DNA of 64,000 nucleotides from Heligmosomoides polygyrus polygyrus. Lineage: Eukaryota > Nematoda > Chromadorea > Rhabditida > Heligmosomidae. The position numbers were made by a program, and so were the translations under genes. Below the pieces are notes generated by a model. The model saw nothing but the letters and a program-made list of their open reading frames with translations, ran no database searches and was not told where the DNA came from. Each line of letters starts with the position of its first letter. The first letter of the stretch is position 1. The stretch spans positions 2,170,001-2,234,000 of the forward strand of contig OX377202.1 of the NCBI GenBank assembly GCA_947396885.1. The letters run 5' to 3'. Below are positions 22,236 through 34,037 of the stretch, in pieces.

Positions 22236-22350
22236 TTCGATCAAACAGCACCGGTGGTGTAATGGTGTAGAACATCCCGCCCGGTCAGCAGGAGATGCTG
22301 CGGGTTCAAGTCCCGCCTGGCGCTCGAGTTTTGATCGCAACAAAACATCG
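22236..22350 (+). mobile_element. SINE-B copy (tRNA-like)
   Basis: A box TGGTGTAATGG, a CCCGCCCGGTCAGCAGG anticodon-arm-like segment, T arm with a perfect GCGGG/CCCGC stem around TTCAAGT, then tttgatcgcaacaaaacatc. The acceptor ends pair only partly, so it is tRNA-derived rather than a tRNA gene; the arm vaguely resembles tRNA-Asp. Confidence 0.55.
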
Positions 22351-22643
22351 CTGAAAAAGCTATTTCTCTTTGCTTTTTCATTCTTCATCCGTGACAGCCA
22401 CGGACTATGAATAGACCACTCTTTTTGGGGTGCTTTATGGTTGCCTTGTTCTTCTGAAGTCCCGCGTAATGCAGGCGGGTGTGGCTCTGTATGGAGCGGG
22501 TGCCGGTGAAGTGCATGGCGTGAACGGCCCACCTAAACTGCGACGACTTGGGCTAGGTGGCAACGTCTCCGATGCTCTAACTTTTTCGAAGGATGGAACC
22601 CCAGTGGCCTACTCTGACATAGCACATGTTAGATGTGCCTTCT

Positions 22644-22732
22644 GGATCTATCCTAATCGGGAGGGGCAAGCGCAATGTGGTAGGTAAAGAAGATGCAAAT
22701 TACCATGTGCTCCCTCCGATTAGGATAGATCC
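22644..22732. mobile_element. Minimal MITE-1 (89 bp)
   Basis: ggatctatcctaatcgggag and ctccgattaggatagatcc as ends with only about 50 bp between. Flanks tgccttct and tgcattcc agree at 6 of 8 bases. Confidence 0.75.
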
Positions 22733-23833
22733 TGCATTCCTCCAGTTTTTATACGTCAAATATGAGCGATTTTCAAAATTTTTAGTTGTGCCCCCGCTTC
22801 TAGACGAGCCAGGGTAAGGGAACCCAGGGTTAGATGACACCCTCCTACTTCATGTGCGCTTCACTCCATTCAAGAAGCTCTGCTTCGGTCTTCACCTGCT
22901 GCTTAAACCGACCGACGTCGGCGGGATGCTCCATAACGAGCTAGATGTTCCGGTGACGACCAGCTTCATTGTCTGAAGCTTGTCGTTGATTAGGCGAGCG
23001 GCGCCGCTTCCTTTAGGTTCTCCTTGTGTCGAACTTTTTTGGGGCTTTTTTAAGCAGTCCAATTTTCTCCACACCCGGATTTCACTTAGGCTGCGGCCAG
23101 ACGAACGACACGCTCATCTGAGTGGCTTTCTTCGTCATTTTTAAGCCTCTAACCTCATCATTAGGCTTACCGTACCTGACGACAGGACGTGGTCCCTATC
23201 CCCTATTGAGGAAAGATGTTCCCAGGAGGGAATATTCGTGCGAAAACGACCGACGGTTCTAAAGAAAAGTTCCCTGGGATGCGCCGTGCATTCTATTCTC
23301 GTCTGAGATTAAGCAGACAGTTTGGGTTTGGTTCCTACCTCGAGGTCGAGTAAGTAGCTCCCCATCACGCTGTTCCAGCAGTACTGTGAATATTGGATGT
23401 TGGATGTTCTCAATGTTTTAACCGCCTTAACCAACGGCCTTCCACAGTGCAAAGCCATTGATCAAGTGCAAAACGGACACGGCGCTGCACTTCACAGACG
23501 CCTGCACGGAGTCAGCTGCTAGCTCAAGGCCGTTCCGCACTTTTACGTCTCTGCTGCTGACCTGTTCTTGGTTAATTGGAGAATTTATCGCCAATGAAAA
23601 AGCTGCTGCTGCTGCTGCTTGGCCTCTGCCGAGCTGGTGGGCCGACGCAGTAGAACGGAACGAAAGGGGATTTATTTCCCATTCAGGAAAAAGGAAAGAA
23701 AAATCAAGACTTTGCCCGAGTCCGGGAAAGCTGTACGCTTCTCTGGTTGACGAGTAGTTTCCTTATGCTCTTTTGAAGACCAAATAATCCGAATAATAAT
23801 AATCTAAACGTAGGCGCCAATCAATCGCTGTGC
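22733..23833. other. No gene seen
   Basis: Unique sequence with short frames. A GCT repeat near 23600-23620 explains the poly-Ala stretch of one of them. Confidence 0.3.
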
Positions 23834-23904
23834 GGAATGCGCCACGCATTTTACTAATACGGAATATTATGGAGATGATTCGAATGCGTATTTGGCCATA
23901 TGTC
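23834..23904 (-). mobile_element. SINE-A 3' fragment
   Basis: atgcgccacgcattttacta through gaatgcgtatttggccat, reverse of the SINE-A 3' end. Confidence 0.6.
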
Positions 23905-24044
23905 TCCAATCATTATCCTCTTCTTATCGTCCTTCTTATCTTCCCGGTCGTCCACCGTCCTGCTAATGTTAACTACCCTAAACGACGTTGGTGATCGGTC
24001 TGTCCCCTAACATCCCCCCCCCCGTAGTGACGAACTGGTCACTC

Positions 24045-25520
24045 ACAAGGGAAGGGTCTGAAGCGTATGAACGGGGGGAGCGAGTCATATAGGGAGAATC
24101 CTCACCCTTCAATTAGTATGAAATTGTGTTCATTTTTTGCCAAATCGCTAATCTCATGGAGTAGGGGATCACAATAGGATACGGCGCAGCACGCGTTTGG
24201 GGGTCTTGTACGCCTGCGATGCTTCTGCAGACAGTGGCTCGGAGCGCAGGTGGTAGGGGGTTGACTCATGCGAGAGAGGTCAGGGGTTCTGTTCCTCTGC
24301 GTTGCTGCACTTTTGCATTTCATCTGATTGATAGAGATTTGGGGGATTCTGACGTCTACACCATTTTCAGACGTTTTCTGCACATTTTCGAGCCGTACGC
24401 CGTGGTATTCAACGTGGTGATGTATAAATGTTCAACATCAGTGATACACAGGTTCAAAGTGCATGAAGCACCACTGGGTAGCACCTTACGGGTAGCGTAT
24501 AAAGGCTTCAGGCTCCTCATAGTCTGTTTCCATACATGGACCAAAGGCCTCGGCAAAAGCCATCCTGCTCGGATTTTCAAAGGAGACCACGTTGTGACGT
24601 CGGAGGTGGTTCAAATGGGAAACGAGGTGTGCGGATCCCGCAAATTAAGCTAAACGGCATCGATACACTCTTTCCCTCATGTCTGTCTGTCACCTGGATA
24701 TCAGAGATCTGCTGAAGGTTTTCAGGAACCCAACACCAACAATGTCCGCCGACGGTCGAGTGGTGATCCACCTGCTCACGCTGAAGTGTGGCCCACCTTT
24801 AGACAAGGAATCTTCGAGGGAAGAAATCAAGCTGGCCGAATGGATGGCCAGCATACTCAAGGACTTCGAAGCACGTCAACTTGAAGTTGACGAAGACGAA
24901 CAGCTGGAAGTGGTGGGAGAAGAAGAGGAAGATTGGGATCCGCAAGATGAACTGATGGACGTGGAGAGGCAAGCAAGCAGAGGGCATATGATAACGTTTT
25001 CGGGTGGAACTCTTGTTTGGAGGAAAGGGTACGTCTTCAATTGGATTTCGGTTGCGTGCCCATAACCATGGAGGAAGACACCGCGATTCACTACACAAGC
25101 ACTTTGTACCTGTGTATCACTGGTGTTGAACATTTATACATCACCATGTTGAATACCACAGCGTACAGCTGGAAAAATGAGCAGAAAACGTCTGAAAATG
25201 GTATAGACGTCAGAATCTCCCAAATCTCTACCAATCAGTTGAAATGCAAAAATGCAGCAGCGCAGAGGAACCAAACCCCGACCTCTCTTACGTGAGTTAA
25301 ACCCCTACCCACCTGCGCTTCGAGCCACTGGCTCCAGACGCATCGCGGGCGTACAAGACCCACAAACACGTGCTGCGCCGTATCCCATTGTGATCCCTAC
25401 TCCTTGGGTTTAACGACTCGGCAAAAAATAAACACATTTTCATACTAATTGAGGGGTGGGGATTCTCCCTATATGACTCGCTCCCCCCGTTCAGACATAC
25501 ACTTCAGACCCTTCCCTTGT
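24045..25520. mobile_element. DNA element with about 425-bp inverted arms
   Basis: The left arm (24045-24468) begins acaagggaagggtctgaagc; the right arm (25091-25520) is its inverse and ends gcttcccttgt-like (cttcagacccttcccttgt). The arms look roughly 90 percent identical by eye along their length. Each contains a tRNA-like stretch (gcgcaggtgg ... aggggttctgttcctctg). The 620-bp core is not palindromic and holds an exon-like ORF. No clear target duplication was found. The arm length suggests a Mutator- or foldback-like element. Confidence 0.75.
24705..25028 (+). CDS. Exon-like ORF inside the long-armed element
   Basis: An open frame between a tggatatcag acceptor and an AAGG/GTACGT donor (324 nt). 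It encodes SADGRVVIHLLTLKCGPPLD, EEIKLAEWMASILKDFEA, then a very acidic stretch (LEVDEDEQLEVVGEEEED) and ends HMITFSGGTLVWRK. I recognise no family. It is either a captured host gene fragment or a remnant of the element's own protein. Exon phases are 1 and 2; neither neighbour exon was found inside the element. Confidence 0.4.
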
Positions 25521-25649
25521 TAGTTGCCCTAGGCGGGACTAAAACCGCGAATCGATTTTCGATACCGATGCAAGCGAGAGTCTGCATCCGCTCCAAGGGC
25601 GCTAGGATGCCATTAGAAGACTAGAAAGAAATACAATATCTCATTGTGG

Positions 25650-25781
25650 TTGGCCGTAATGCAGCGCAGTCGGAGAAGGCGCCGACTCTTGCGTTCACCC
25701 TGAATCGATTCCTCGTTCAGGTTCCACCCAGGCCAACCAACCCTTCCAACTTTTCTGAATTGTTCCAGTCTTGTACGGAAA
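25650..25781 (+). mobile_element. Variant SINE-A, 5' half
   Basis: taatgcagcgcagtcggaga, gcgccgactcttgcg, then ttcaggttccacccaggcca and ccttccaac; ends after cttgtacggaa. Same variant as 21842-22075. Confidence 0.6.
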
Positions 25782-25823
25782 GACTTTATATATCATACTT
25801 TTATTTACTTATTTCTTGCAATA

Positions 25824-26123
25824 AGGGCGCGTGTAGCGCACTCGGAGGAGGCGCGACTGCCGCGTGCACCCGATACCAGGTCCATGGTTCGGATTTCCCG
25901 CCCAGGCCAACCAAGCCTTCCATCCCTCCGGGGTCGGTGAATTGGTACCAGACGTGTCTGGGTAGGATAAAGCGCTGACTTGTTCATCGGCTGGCCACCG
26001 CAAGTCATTGTATGGCCAAATACGCATTCAACTCGCCTCCACAACATCCCGTAGAAGTAGAATGCGTGGCGCATCCCAAAGGGGATTGAGTAACGCCGTC
26101 CTTTATCCTTTTATCCTTTATCC
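25824..26123 (+). mobile_element. SINE-A, full length with 14-bp target duplication
   Basis: Flanked by exact TATTTCTTGCAATA at 25810-25823 and 26124-26137. Head gcgcgtgtagcgcactcgga, tail tcctttatccttttatcc. The duplication places both ends of the SINE. Confidence 0.93.
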
Positions 26124-26137
26124 TATTTCTTGCAATA

Positions 26138-26815
26138 CAACGCTATGCAATTTTATTTGTTCTTCAACGTTATTCTTCAAGTTCTAAATGTAGCAGAAGT
26201 AAATCGTAGGTGTTCCTTTAAAATTCTTTCCTATTTTTATTGTTAGCGTTATTATCCTATTTAATTATTCATTCGCAGCTGTTTAATGACATGCTAATTT
26301 ATTTGCTAATCTTTCAGCCGTTCTTTCTTTAATTTCAAAATGTAGCGAAAATAAGTTGAACGTTTTTTCTTCATTTCATTTTTATTTTTTTATTTTTTAT
26401 TAATAGTAGTATGACGTTGTACAATTTTATTTTCTGATCTTCAAATTCAAAATGTATCAGAAATGAACCGTAGTTTTTTCCTAAAGAGCTGTTCTTTATT
26501 TTTTTAATATTTCGTTCATATATACCATTTTTACGTGGAATTGGACACTCTTCTAAACCTTAGCCTGACACTTTTAAAATCAAAACTAACCTTTTCCAAT
26601 GGAAATGGGTTTCTTCTAAATTAAAGTGGAGACTCTCTAAAATGGTTAGAAGAATTTTTTGTTCATGGAAAATTTTAGTATAATTTTCATTCATTTTTAA
26701 TTTATCTACCCAATAAGTGAACAAATTGTTTGCAATTTTTTTAAATTTAAGGTAAAATATGCTTTAAAGCTTGTTTCAAAGAGCAGGAAGGCGGCTATTT
26801 TCTAGTGCTAAAATA
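26138..26815. other. AT-rich, no gene
   Basis: AT-rich sequence with motifs shared with other AT-rich stretches (ccatttttacgtggaattgg, cacttttaaaatcaaaac). No exon. Confidence 0.4.
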
Positions 26816-27030
26816 AGAGATTGCGCCGTGCATCCTTCCAGGCTATCGCGATTTGTATTCAATTGAGAGCAGAATTTCTAGTTGCACGGAGTTTCGCACT
26901 TTCAAACGATACAACAAAAACAACTGTAAAGAAGACACATCTCTTCACTTTTATGCCTCATGTAAGTGGCATTTACACTACTCATCAAATAAAAGTTGCG
27001 ACGAACGTTTTGAGTGCATGGCGCGATCTG
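26816..27030. mobile_element. MITE-3 copy
   Basis: Ends agagattgcgccgtgcatcc and tttgagtgcatggcgcgatc. It holds the family's internal acactactcatcaaataaaa motif. Confidence 0.6.
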
Positions 27031-27225
27031 ATGTTTTAATGCGCTATGCGCTCTCGTCTTTGCTGCGCTTTAACACAAATTTTAATTTTTGATTTTTTCT
27101 AGAATTAAAAATTTTATAAATTCATGACACTTACTGGGATAGGTAAACTAAAAAAATTTCGGTATTCCCCTTCGATTCATTTTTTTTGTTCGAGGAGAAT
27201 TTAGCATGGCATTCTTTGTCATTCC

Positions 27226-27296
27226 GGCCATCAATCAATTTGGCCTCAATGCATAGCCATCGCGTCGCTCGGCGTCGAAGTATAAACGAGGCTTAA
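27226..27296. mobile_element. PAL-1 right half
   Basis: Only one arm remains: atcgcgtcgctcggcgtcga then agtataaacgaggctta. Confidence 0.6.
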
Positions 27297-27324
27297 AGCA
27301 CGGGTTCATTTGGAGAAATTGACC

Positions 27325-27420
27325 AAGCGAACCTTTCTCGCCTCCACGACATCCCGTAGAAACAGAATGCGTGGCGCATCCCACAAAACGGTTCAATAAT
27401 GCCGATTTTTACCCTTCTCC
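27325..27420 (+). mobile_element. SINE-A 3' fragment
   Basis: ctcgcctccacgacatcccg, gaatgcgtggcgcatccc, then a degraded tail. Confidence 0.65.
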
Positions 27421-27497
27421 CTTTAGAAGGAGAAAGCGTTATGACGTGGATTTCCTCCGTCATAACGAGGGTTTTCTGATAGCTACTCTCCAGTCGG

Positions 27498-27792
27498 GCG
27501 CGTGTAGCGCAGTCAGAGGAGGCGCGACTGTCGCGTGCACCCGATACCAGGTTCCTGGTTCGGATTTCCCGCCCAGGCCAACCAAGCCTTCCATCCCTCC
27601 GGGGTCGGTGAATTGGTACCAGACTTGTCTGGGAAGGATAAAGCGCTGACTTGTTCATCGGCTGGCCACCGCAAGTCATTGTATGGCCAAATACGCATTC
27701 ATGTCGCCTTCCACGACATCCCGTAGAAGTAGAATGCGTGGCGCATCCCAAAAGGGATTGAGTAACGCCGTCCTTTATCCTTTATCCTTTTT
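27498..27792 (+). mobile_element. SINE-A, full length with 14-bp target duplication
   Basis: Flanked by exact TACTCTCCAGTCGG at 27484-27497 and 27793-27806. It defines a 295-bp element: gcgcgtgtagcgcagtcaga at the head and tttatcctttatcctttt at the tail. Confidence 0.95.
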
Positions 27793-27806
27793 TACTCTCC
27801 AGTCGG

Positions 27807-28487
27807 TCCAACCTCTCCCCCACTTTGGCGAGTTGTCGGACCTTACTGGTAATTCACCCCACGTCGCTTACAATTCGGGGACGATATTAATTGCGCCAAA
27901 TTGGGTCAAAGTAGCAGACACCGACATCGTCATCGCCATCGCGCACTCCGCAGCGGTTCTCGTTGTCGTCATCGCCGTGGACATTCACTCCATCTGTTCG
28001 CTTCGCGGCCTCTTCCGACGAGCAGAGCATCTACCTTCTGTTTTTCGTTATTGATTTTTTACACTCTTCATTTCATTTTTTCTCTCGAATCTGTCGCCGT
28101 CGTGTCTGTAAAAGCGTGAAAATTCCTTCGAAAAATCCAATGAAAATTCTATTTTTTAAGGTTTGAGCCGACGACGTGCCGCTTATGGATACAAGATCCA
28201 CATGGAAATTGGTGTGAATTTCACTGAGCTACATATTTTTCTATTCTATTATACGTTAGCCCATTCGAGCGGCTACAACTCTTCTGAACTTGGGTTTCTG
28301 AAGACTTTAGAGAAACTCCTGAATCATCAAATTATCAACCTCCGGCTTTTTCTAGGAATTCTTTCATTTTTATTGAATTCCCTCAGATCAATAAGATTTA
28401 TTTTTGCATCAAATCCTATTTTCTTTTTTAGTTACTACAGTTGCAGCCCACGATGTAGGACCGGCCAAATTCAATTTTCTGACCTTG
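27807..28487. other. No gene seen
   Basis: Unique sequence with frames of 60-120 codons on the + strand that show no domain, and no matched splice sites. Confidence 0.3.
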
Positions 28488-28788
28488 CGCGTAATAGCGC
28501 AGTCGGATGAGACGCTGGCTGTCGCGTGCGCTCCGATTCAGAGTTCTTGGTTCGGATTTGCACCCAGGCCCATCAAGCCTTCCACCCCATGAGGTCGTTG
28601 AACTACTGCTGTCAGTTATGTATGGAATGAAGGCCACATTGACTTGGCCATCGGCTGAATACCGCAAGTCATTGTATTGACCAAATGTGCATTGAAATCG
28701 CCTTCGCAATATTCCGTAAAAGTAAAATGCATGGCGCATTCCGCAAAGTGGTTGACTAGCGCCGAACTTCGTCTTTTATCATTTTAAC
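28488..28788 (+). mobile_element. SINE-A, old copy
   Basis: gcgcgtaatagcgcagtcgg to aaaatgcatggcgcattccg and tcgtcttttatc; clearly diverged. Confidence 0.75.
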
Positions 28789-28880
28789 AGGCGTTTTTGT
28801 AGTATATAAATAAATAAATAAATAAATATCGACGAAAGTGGGGTCTGTCGACGACGCCAGATATTCGTTCATTCGAGATT

Positions 28881-29082
28881 TTCATGTCGCGAATGTGGGC
28901 AGCATTGAGAGATGAGGGAAGGCGCCAGCTAATCATAGCCAAGCAAAGCAGCGACTGAACACACATCAGCCAATCATGATGCTGACCATACACGAGCTAT
29001 CTGAACGGCACGCCTATTCGATATGGCCTGATTGGCTGCAGTTTTCCACCTGCCAGTGCTGTCCACATTCGCGACATAGACC
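28881..29082. mobile_element. MITE-2 copy
   Basis: ttcatgtcgcgaatgtgggc and ctgtccacattcgcgacata as ends; cagccaatcatg and ctgattggctg inside. Confidence 0.8.
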
Positions 29083-30465
29083 GCATATCGCTCTTCCAAA
29101 GCCTGAAAGGACAAAAAGGGAAACAGAGACGAACAAAACAAACAAAATCATTAGTGCTTTCTTGACAAAAAGTGTTTCCTTTACTATAGAAATCGTCAGA
29201 ACAGAAAATTGATCGATTTATTTATTATCTTATTATCTTTTTGTAACTAATTCTCCACCCTTGTCTTCGATAGACTGTAAATTTCGTCGACATGTTGCTC
29301 TAGAGGAATGTTACGTTGTTGTTGTTGTTGTTGTTGTTGTTGTACCGCTTTATATGCATCTTCAGAATATAACTAATATGGGATAGTATAAAATAAGGCG
29401 CGAAATAAGCCATTGTGATCACTTTTTCTATAATTTTGTTTGGAAAGTAGTTTTAGGGAAAAATGTTTAATTACCCAAGTTTGAGATATTTCCACACCGC
29501 GTAAGTTCCTCAATTTGTTATTGCGGGATAGTTCTACATATTTCTTTAGCGTCTTCGAAGAAATAAATTAAAGTTTGAAATTGCCTAACGCTTACTGAAC
29601 GACAGCTCAAACCACAGTCGAATGTCGAGTGCGCGGCGCAATCTTCTTCCATATAGCTCATCTCTTTGATGTGCTCTGCTCGCCACCTGTCTCTAGGTGA
29701 ACTCTGAGAGTTCATGGCGACGACTAGCTGAGCACACGATATCCGCGAGTTTTTCCGGACGTAGAACATAGTGCACGGCGTCATCTGACGCGCTGTCACC
29801 ACGTCCTCAGCTGTCGGCTTTTGACGAAGGGACTTGTTCTCGTCAGGTGACCTCCACTTTGTGTGTCGTCCGAGCTGAGCACTTGGTCCAGAGTCACTGG
29901 CCGTCTAGCTAGAGGCAGCTGTAGCCGGCCACAGCTGGTCTTCAAGCCTCTTTACCGGACCTCATGTAACTGACGGATAATTCTTTACTTGGTTCAGCTT
30001 ATTCTTACGGATTTTTAGAGGCAACTTGCAGATCATCCCTCAAATGTGGCAATATCTGTAAATTTCATGTTGAATAAAATCACTTTTCAAATGCAAATTC
30101 ATTTTTTCGTTTCATGTCATTACAATTTTTCATTGCAGTTTATTAAAATTCACTTTATTTACTTTATTGCTTTTTTGCTTACATGGACACACCGGACACA
30201 CCATGTGAGATAACTCAGAAATCAGGAATCGAGTAATATAACCGCGGACAGAATTTTTTAAATTTTTTCTACAGACTTTTCCGGGATGTCTGGCATTTTA
30301 TGAGCATAGAACTGAATCCTCGGTGGAGCTCAATTTTTATTTTTATTTTTAAATCAAAATGCACACTATTCACGCCCGAGTTTTCATAAATATTGGCGCT
30401 CGCTAGCATTGACTTGACGAGATCGATAGCAGCTGTTAACCAAGATCGATATCGATTTTTTATGA
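29083..30465. other. No gene seen; TTG microsatellite
   Basis: TTG repeat at about 29316-29342. A 94-codon minus frame (29802-29518) has no recognisable domain. The rest is AT-rich. Confidence 0.35.
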
Positions 30466-31016
30466 ACATTTTACAGACCGAACTGGGCGTGTCTAAAGTT
30501 CGAATGGAAATGATCTAATAAAGTCAAAATTATACTTCTTTGAAGATTTTTTGTGAATTAATATTCATAAATAATCATTTACATAAACCATTATTTTTAA
30601 TATTAAATTGGACAGTTTTTAATTTGTAGCCGGTTACTTTTAAAAATTAAATGAACAAATCGAATTAACCGCCTTTAAAATTCACATGGAAATGGTCTGA
30701 TTAAATCAAAATTACAGTTCTTTTAGGAATTTGTTTGATGAATTTATAAACAATCTAATTAATAATTTAGTTTATGCTATCTATGCCATTTATACCATTT
30801 TTACTCTGAAACGGTCGCTTTTTATTTTAAACTGGATACTTTTAAATTTGTAGCCGACTACTTTTAAAAATTGAATGAACATTTAATTAATTAAACGCCC
30901 CTAAAGTCTAACGGGTATAGTCTGAAAAAAGCCGAAAATATATTTCTTTAAGGAAAATTTCTGATAAAATAATATTCATAAATATTCATTGATCTGAGAC
31001 GACATATATACAACAA

Positions 31017-31440
31017 GTGCTCCGACACGCCTGCCGGCGTGTTACGCACCTGCGCGCTTCGCGCGATCTTAGAGAGTCACTAAGCCAAGACCACTCACTT
31101 CTAGCAGCTGCTCTGCTTGTGCAGCCTTCTCAGCACCTTAGCAGTAAGAAGAGGTATTTGAAAAGCTTAGTAATTTCGAACCTTGGTCTACCTTATTTAA
31201 GATCAGATGAGTAGTTCTTCGATATGAAGCCGTCCAGCTCTCCCTCCCTCCATCCTCAACATCCCTTCAACGTCAGCACTATCTTCAGACAGTTCAGAAA
31301 CGTAATTTATTTGCGTTAATCAGTGCTCTCGTCCTCAGACTGTTGTGGAGCACTCCTTCGGCCATAATACCCGCGTGTCTCCCACCCCTTCCCCACCCCG
31401 ATCGGTTAAATCTGGGAGAAAACCACCGGTCAGGACCTCG
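31017..31440. other. No gene; GC-rich palindromes
   Basis: Includes short perfect hairpins (cacgcctgccggcgtg near 31025 and gcgcgcttcgcgcg near 31052). No exon was found. Confidence 0.3.
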
Positions 31441-31479
31441 ATTAGCGCCAGAGCTGAAGTTCCGTGCCACTTGAACGAC

Positions 31480-32110
31480 ATCCGCAAAAAATCAATAATA
31501 TCGATCGATATCGATGGATCGACTTCAGATTCGTGTTCAGCAACATCGATTATTCCAGGCTAAAGTTTCGCATCACCTGAACGACATCAATCAAAAAATC
31601 GATAAGTTGATCGATATCGATTGATGGTGATCTACACCTCAAAAACGAACTTCATAATCATGTTCAGCGACGTCGACTACCCCCAGGGATGAAGTTTCGG
31701 ACCGCTTGGACGACATCCATAAAAAATCGATAATTTGATCGATATCGATTGATGGTGATCTACACTTCAAGAACGAACTTCATAATCGTGTTCAGCGACC
31801 TCGATTACCCCTAGAGATTCGTGTTCAGCAACCTCGATTATTCCAGGGCTAAAGTTTCGCACCACCTGAACGACATCAATTAAAACATCGATAAGTTGAT
31901 CGATATCGATTGATGGTGATCTACACCTCAAAAACGAACTTCATAATCATGTTCAGCGACGTCGACTACCCCCAGGGATGAAGTTTCGGACCGCTTGGAC
32001 GACATCCATAAAAAATCGATAATTTGATCGATATCGATTGAAGATGATCTACACTTCAAGAACGAACTTCATAATCGTGTTCGTTCTTAGATCACGTCAA
32101 AAACGAACCT
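31480..32110. repeat. ATCGAT-rich minisatellite, 128-bp monomer, about 290-bp dimer
   Basis: Units contain gatcgatatcgattgatggt, acgaacttcataatc and tgttcagcgacctcgattac. The gattgatgg anchors at about 31621, 31749, 31910 and 32038 give spacings 128, 161 and 128. The block 31560-31848 is repeated almost exactly at 31849-32100, so two 128-bp monomers plus a 33-bp insert form the larger unit. Confidence 0.8.
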
Positions 32111-32726
32111 CATAATTATGTTCAGCGACCTCGATTACCCCTAGCGCTGAAGTTGGCGACGTGTTCGGCAGGTCTACTGCATCGCCTGGCACGTTTGGCG
32201 ACGCGTTCAGCTCGTCTACTGAGTCGCCAGGCACGTAGAAGGCGTCTTGGTATTTTCCTCTATTTTCTTGCCTTAATTTGTGCCCCGCAACTTCCCCTAT
32301 TTTATGACTCATCGCTTAGCGGATTATTATAGAGTATGATATGATTCTCACCTTAAACTGAACTCATTTTATTGTAAACTGAACAAGCTCGACATTTTTA
32401 AAACGAATTTTTACCAACCGAATTAAAGGTATCTAAAGAAATTGAAATGGCCTAATAAAATAAAATATAAAATTATATTCATTTTAAGAGTTTTTTTTTA
32501 GCAAATCGGTATTCATAAATAATCATTGACCTAAGTCACAGATACCATTTTTACTTTAAACTGGAAATGTTTTATTTTAAGCTGAACGCAGACAATTTTA
32601 AACTGGACACTTTTTGTTTTGTAGCCGGACAGTTTAGAAATAAAACGAACCTTTTACAAACCGAATTAAAATTGGGGTATATAAAGTTTAGCGAACATTT
32701 TGTAAAGAAGTCAAAATTATATTTTC

Positions 32727-32929
32727 GGTACATGTCGCGTAGGTGAGCAGCATTGGTAGGTGGGAGCCCGCCAGCCAATAATAATCAAACAGAGCACAGC
32801 CCGAACACATGCCAGCCCATCAGCGTACCGACTGAATACGCCCTCTCTGAACGGCATACCTATTCAATGTGGTCTGATTGGTTTGGGCGTTCCCACCTTC
32901 CAATGCTGCTCACCTACGCGACATATACC
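32727..32929. mobile_element. MITE-2 copy with perfect 8-bp target duplication
   Basis: ggtacatgtcgcgtaggtga to ctcacctacgcgacatatac, flanked by ATATTTTC at 32719-32726 and 32930-32937. It places MITE-2 in the hAT group. Confidence 0.9.
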
Positions 32930-33260
32930 ATATTTTCTTAATGAAAATGTTTTATAAATTAAAATTCATGAATATTCATTGATTTGAGCCATTTTCACCA
33001 TAATCTGAACACCTATTATTTTAAACTGGACGCTTTATAGTTTGTAGGCGGACATTTTTGAACATAAAATGAACAATTTGCAAACCCTAATTAAACGTGT
33101 CGGCAGTTCAAATAGACTCTTTCAAGGAATTTTTAGGAATTTTATGTTCATCAAACTATTTTTTTATTCAATCATTTCATTCATTAAAAATAAAATTTAA
33201 CATTCATATCCATTTACACCCATTAATATTCGCAAATTTTTGAAAGAAAAATTTACTTTA

Positions 33261-33706
33261 AAAAACTGTAGGAATAGACGCGAAATTCCTTTAATTTGAC
33301 CTCAGTCAATATTTCTAGATCTTTGCTATGATGCAGAGAAGCAAAGCTCATTGCTAATGTCCTACATGGAAAGATTGCGCCACGAATTCGTCCTGCACCT
33401 CACGCTTGTCAGTCTTGGATTTTTTATTACTTTATTTTTTATTTATATATTATTTTTTTATTGGATTAACAGTCTAAATGCAATTCTGCGTAGAGTACGA
33501 GAAATGAAATGCTTAGGATTTCAACCACTTTTACCCCGAAGAAGTTGTCCCTAACCATTGTTTACGTTTTTGTTTACGTTATGGGAGTGGGTGTGCATGC
33601 AAATTCCCGAAAAAGACCCTCCTAACGAGGTGGTCTAGGAAACACCTCCTTTTTACGCAACAACAACGCCAGGAAATGTCTATGTACGTCACGGTCGTAG
33701 CATCGG
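33261..33706. other. AT-rich, no gene
   Basis: No exon; a MITE-3-like scrap (gattgcgccacgaattcgtc) near 33372. Confidence 0.3.
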
Positions 33707-33903
33707 GGTCCATGTCGCGAAAGTGGGCAGCATTGGGAGGTGAGAACGCGCAACAAACAGTCAGACAGACTGCGTCGAATGGGCGCCGCATCCAGAGAGC
33801 ACGTGTACGATCGGCATTTCGATTGGTTGGTGTGTATTCGATCGGTGTATGTTTGCCGGGCGCCCACCCCACTTCCCAATGCTGGCCATATTCGCGACAT
33901 GTG
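33707..33903. mobile_element. MITE-2 copy
   Basis: ggtccatgtcgcgaaagtgg to tggccatattcgcgacat. Interior CCAAT motifs partly decayed. Confidence 0.75.
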
Positions 33904-34037
33904 CCGTCAAGGTGATTGGAGACAGAGTTGAGCCCTTGGGCCTCTGGATTTTGGGATAACGGCGGAAGGAACGTAGGGTGTGGATAGCTGGGCAAGTGCA
34001 AGCCACTGGGCGGAAAGTTCCGACGAGCAGCAGCTCG

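Larger units (their letters stand above)
30466..33260. repeat. AT-rich dispersed tandem-like repeats
   Basis: A block order recurs: taccatttttact, ttttaaactggacactttt, tgtagccggacag, aataaaacgaac, caaaccgaattaaa, then an AT-rich spacer with ttcataaataatcattgac. Copies lie near 30470, 30790, 32390, 32550 and 33000. The array is interrupted by the 31500-32110 minisatellite and a MITE-2. Confidence 0.5.

Noticed and set aside
22254..22330. Functional tRNA gene (Asp-like)
   Set aside because: The T arm is perfect but the acceptor stem has mismatches, the anticodon arm is oversized, and the same unit with its tail is repeated elsewhere as a SINE.
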